From assembly GCF_024713975.1 (NCBI RefSeq), contig NC_091100.1:22519501-22583500 (forward strand): 64,000 nucleotides of DNA, given 5' to 3'. This document shows, in pieces, positions 61,038 to 64,000 of the stretch. Each line of letters starts with the position of its first letter. The stretch's first letter is position 1. Below the pieces are notes generated by a model that worked only from the letters and a program-made list of their open reading frames with translations, had not been told where the DNA came from and did not search any database. Origin of the DNA: Paralichthys olivaceus. Its lineage: Eukaryota; Chordata; Actinopteri; Pleuronectiformes; Paralichthyidae. The position numbers were made by a program, and so were the translations under genes.

Positions 61038-61987
61038 CTGAAATAGGGAAGGAGAACAGGAAGTGATGGCATGAGTTGAATTGTATCTGATATACACAGT
61101 AACGTATTTGCACATATACATATCTACTTACCTAGAGCAGAAGTCTATCACTGGACAGTCTACGTTCACCACAGCTTCAGGAAATGCTCTACAGGAAGAT
61201 ATCTGCCCAGTTCATGCTCCTACTTTTCAAAAGTGTCCTGAGACAGTAACAATCTCAGATACAGAACATCCTGTGAGCAAGCTTAACACTTTAAATTGAC
61301 AGCACTGACTTTCAAAATAAGGTACCCAACAAATTACTCGCAAAACTCTGGATGGACACATTTCAATGATGTTCAGTTTTTAGTAACAATGCATTTATGA
61401 TTTGCTAGATACAGTAGTAAACAATGTACTGGGAGTCACAGGTATGGTTTGTCACTCATCTGTCACTCAACCCTGGCAAACCACCAGGACATCCTAAAAA
61501 TGAACACTAATCTTGGATTAGTCTTAAACTGTCTGAGGCAGCTTTGAACTGCACAATGCAAAAAAAGGGATACAAGTCTGTGATTCAACTATGAACTTAT
61601 AAAGAAATCATTCAAGCTGTAAACATTAGTAAAGGTGAGGCAGTTCTAGGATACAGTATCGTGTATCAGGCAGAACAATTCTTGAAATCTTAGTTTTCCC
61701 CACTTGAATGCAAAGGAGCATGAACATGGCACAAGGATTTTTCAGGAAAGAGAATCTCTACAAAGAGGGAGTTTCTATATCTACAGAATAATTCAGTTAA
61801 CATTTCACATTCATCTAAATAAAAATGTGTTGAATGTATGCAAGTCATAAATTAGCCCTAGACACATGAGATAATGTTTGGACAAAACCTGCCAACATTT
61901 ACATGCAGGTAAAAATATCATTTATGCATACATGCCCCACACAATAAAAAAAGAGTGACTTCAAACTTATGTATCATCCAGTGATGC

Positions 61988-61993
61988 TTTATT
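61988..61993 (-). terminator. Candidate polyadenylation signal for exon A
   Basis: TTTATT on the + strand is AATAAA on the minus strand, about 1 kb after the stop codon at 62998-63000. It would allow the upstream Ala-rich exon to be a true terminal exon. Confidence 0.4.
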
Positions 61994-62997
61994 CTTTGAA
62001 CACTTATATTTGTTAATGATAATGACAACTTTCAATGCTCAGACACAGAAGTGAATCTATTCTCTTTTCAATAGTGTTCCCTGAAAGATTAGTATCAGTT
62101 ACAGAGACCAGACGGAGCAGGAGAGTCTTCAAAACACTTAGAAAATGGCCTTCTGAGAAAAGATCTCATCATGATGCAGATACATGAAAGCGCAGCTATA
62201 GACATAACTAATGAACGCAATTATGGAAATATTTGAAAAAAGAAAAAAAAGAAAGAAAATCACATTCTAAAAAGGAGAGAATATCTTAAACTCTGAGGGG
62301 AAAAAAACAAAACAGTTCCATAGGAGTCAAGAATGGCTGGAGAAGAAACACGGACTGGTTTTGGTCACACTTCAGGGTGAAAGAGTTAAATGTGAATGAA
62401 ACAAGTCGACTTCCTGATCCATCTCCCTACTGTCTGCACACTAACCCTGATCCAAGTAAAAAGATTCATGCAACATTCTGTAGCTGGAAGTAAGTGCTTG
62501 CTGAGCAGAGGAAAGTCAAGTGCAAAGGAAACTGAAAGAAACAAAACTATTTCAGACGGTTAAGGCCACTTAAAAGATCATTTTACAAAAGAACATTGGT
62601 TACCGACTCTGTTCACTCCCTTATATCACCTGCTTCAACACCATCATCTGTACAGTAGCCAAACCATAATGTGAATCAGCTCTGCGCTTTTGAAGTGAAT
62701 TCCTATAGAAAGTGACTTTTCCAAATTGAATCTGTTCAGGCAGCCTGATGCAGAATGTTATGGTTTGGCTCTAAAAGTTGGGGGGAGGTCAAGGGAAGAA
62801 AGGCCCAAGAAAACTGGACTGATGAACCCCAAACTGTTATTCACTCACTGACTGAAGTGAAAACTGAACAATGTTTTTACCTCTTTACTGAAACAGGGGT
62901 TCATGGGTCGTTTTTTTTCCTGGGCCCAGAGAGGTGGGACACAGCACAGCTAACCTAACCCTCCTTTCAGGCCGAACTATAACGAGCCTTCAGAGCA

Positions 62998-63578
62998 TTA
63001 AGCAGCCACCTCTGCAGCAGGGGCTGCCTCAGCCTCAAGGGCTGCAGGTGCAGTCTCTGCCTCAGCGGGTGGGACTTCAACTACAACAGCCGTACCATCA
63101 CTCTCTGCTGCAGGGGCTTCCGTTACTGGGGCCTCTGTTGCGGGGGCCTCGACGGCTTCTGTTGCGGGTGCCTCAGCTGCGGGGGCCTCGACGGCTTCTG
63201 TTGCGGGTGCCTCAGCTGCGGGGGCCTCGACGGCTTCTGTTGCGGGTGCCTCGACGGCTTCTGCTGCGGGGGCCGCTGCGGCTTCTGCTGCGGGTTCCTC
63301 GGCTGCGGGGGCCGCTACGGCTTCTGCGGCTTCTGCTGCGGGTTCCTCGGCTGCGGGGGCCTCTGCGGCTTCTGCTGCAACTTCCGGAACAGCTTCAGGG
63401 ACGGCCTCTGCAGGTGGAGATGGGGCAGCTTCTTCTGTGGCCGCTGGCTCTGCTGGAGCCTCGATAACAACCACCTCAGCAGCGGCCTCTGCTGCTACCT
63501 CTGCAGGAGCGGGAACAGACTCGGCTGCTGCGGCCTCCTCCACTGGGGCGGGTTCAGGTGCAGGAGCTGCTGCCTCAG
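62998..63578 (-). CDS. mgarp: MGARP-like Ala/Glu/Pro-rich 3' exon A (partial)
   Basis: One exon on the minus strand from an acceptor (TTCTTCCTCTTCAG-like context) at 63578 to stop TAA at 62998-63000. It encodes 192 residues, nearly all Ala, Glu, Pro, Val and Thr, with 13-residue repeats (AAEAPATEAVEAP). Its acceptor is in phase 1, the same as the acceptor at 61037 of exon set B. An unseen upstream exon could therefore splice to either, giving two C-termini. Alternatively these are the ends of two tandem genes. No domain can be recognised. The frames read on the + strand (Leu-rich or Ser/Ala-rich) are shadows. The call as mgarp depends on synteny and composition. Confidence 0.55.
63141..63280 (-). 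repeat. Coding minisatellite, 39-bp unit
   Basis: Copies start at 63145, 63184 and 63223 on the plus strand, exactly 39 bases apart, GC-rich and nearly identical, with partial copies on both sides. They encode 13-residue Ala/Glu/Pro repeats. High identity suggests recent expansion. Confidence 0.85.
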
Positions 63579-64000
63579 CTGAAGAGGAACAGAAACACGT
63601 GAACGTAACATTCTTTGACATCTCTGTAACTTGTTACATGCACCTGATGTAATGAAAATGAGAGCTTGGAAATGTTTTCTGGACCTGTTTGGATCAGTAT
63701 TTCAAATATTCCTGTGGATAACTGACAGAAAGTCTGATCATCTTTGCTGCTGTAGATACAGTTGGGGGTAAATCTCTTCTCATGTGCAAACTTCAGTGAC
63801 ACTAAGATTATCATTTGGGCCTAAATGAACTTTGGAGTTGAGATAATTAGATGAACATGTCCGTAATGAGCTCTACAGGACTGAGAGGTCAAACTGTTCT
63901 TCCAATGACCTCAGCTACCTCTGATGACCACACAGAAATCCAGAGACAAGGGCCAAATATCTGAAGCTGACCATTGGCAGAAATAAAAATGTTGCACCTT

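Overview
This is vertebrate nuclear DNA, almost certainly from a ray-finned (teleost, probably percomorph-type) fish. Genes are split into short exons with consensus GT/AG borders. The sequence carries long CA/GT microsatellites, a tRNA-like SINE and dispersed repeats that I associate with teleosts. The predicted proteins match SLC43A3, nocturnin, ELF2 and an MGARP-like protein. No bacterial, organellar, CRISPR or RNA-gene features were seen. Exon borders were read by eye and tested by reading-frame phase; every gene-model statement is a prediction.

Layout. (1) 0.4-10.6 kb, + strand: two SLC43A3-type nucleobase transporter genes in tandem; only the last four exons of the first are inside the window, while the second is complete in 12 coding exons (498 aa). 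(2) 13.3-20.8 kb, - strand: a seven-exon gene of about 1156 aa joining a BED zinc finger, a PR/SET domain, a second BED finger, a degenerate hAT transposase core and the hAT C-terminal dimerisation domain. All six splice junctions keep phase. It looks like a domesticated host-transposase fusion and is the most unusual item here. (3) 24.0-26.2 kb, + strand: an intronless 732-aa coiled-coil protein, probably CCDC175, with an RFX X-box-like motif about 100 bp upstream. (4) 31.3-35.2 kb, + strand: nocturnin (noct), five exons, 394 aa. (5) 36.5-56.9 kb, - strand: the ETS factor elf2, with two promoters giving NERF-2-like (693 aa) and NERF-1-like (603 aa) forms. (6) 57.2-64.0 kb, - strand: the 3' part of an Ala/Glu-rich mgarp-like gene with two candidate terminal exon sets; its 5' end lies beyond the window.

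The order noct(+), elf2(-), mgarp(-) is the arrangement I know from human 4q31, which supports those three names. The slc43a3 pair, the PR/BED/hAT gene and the coiled-coil gene are not part of that human block. The genes do not form a shared pathway. Intergenic and intronic DNA is mostly AT-rich and repeat-derived: several microsatellites, a foldback MITE-like family with copies near 11.7, 14.0 and 33.8 kb, and a larger MITE-like insertion in an elf2 intron.
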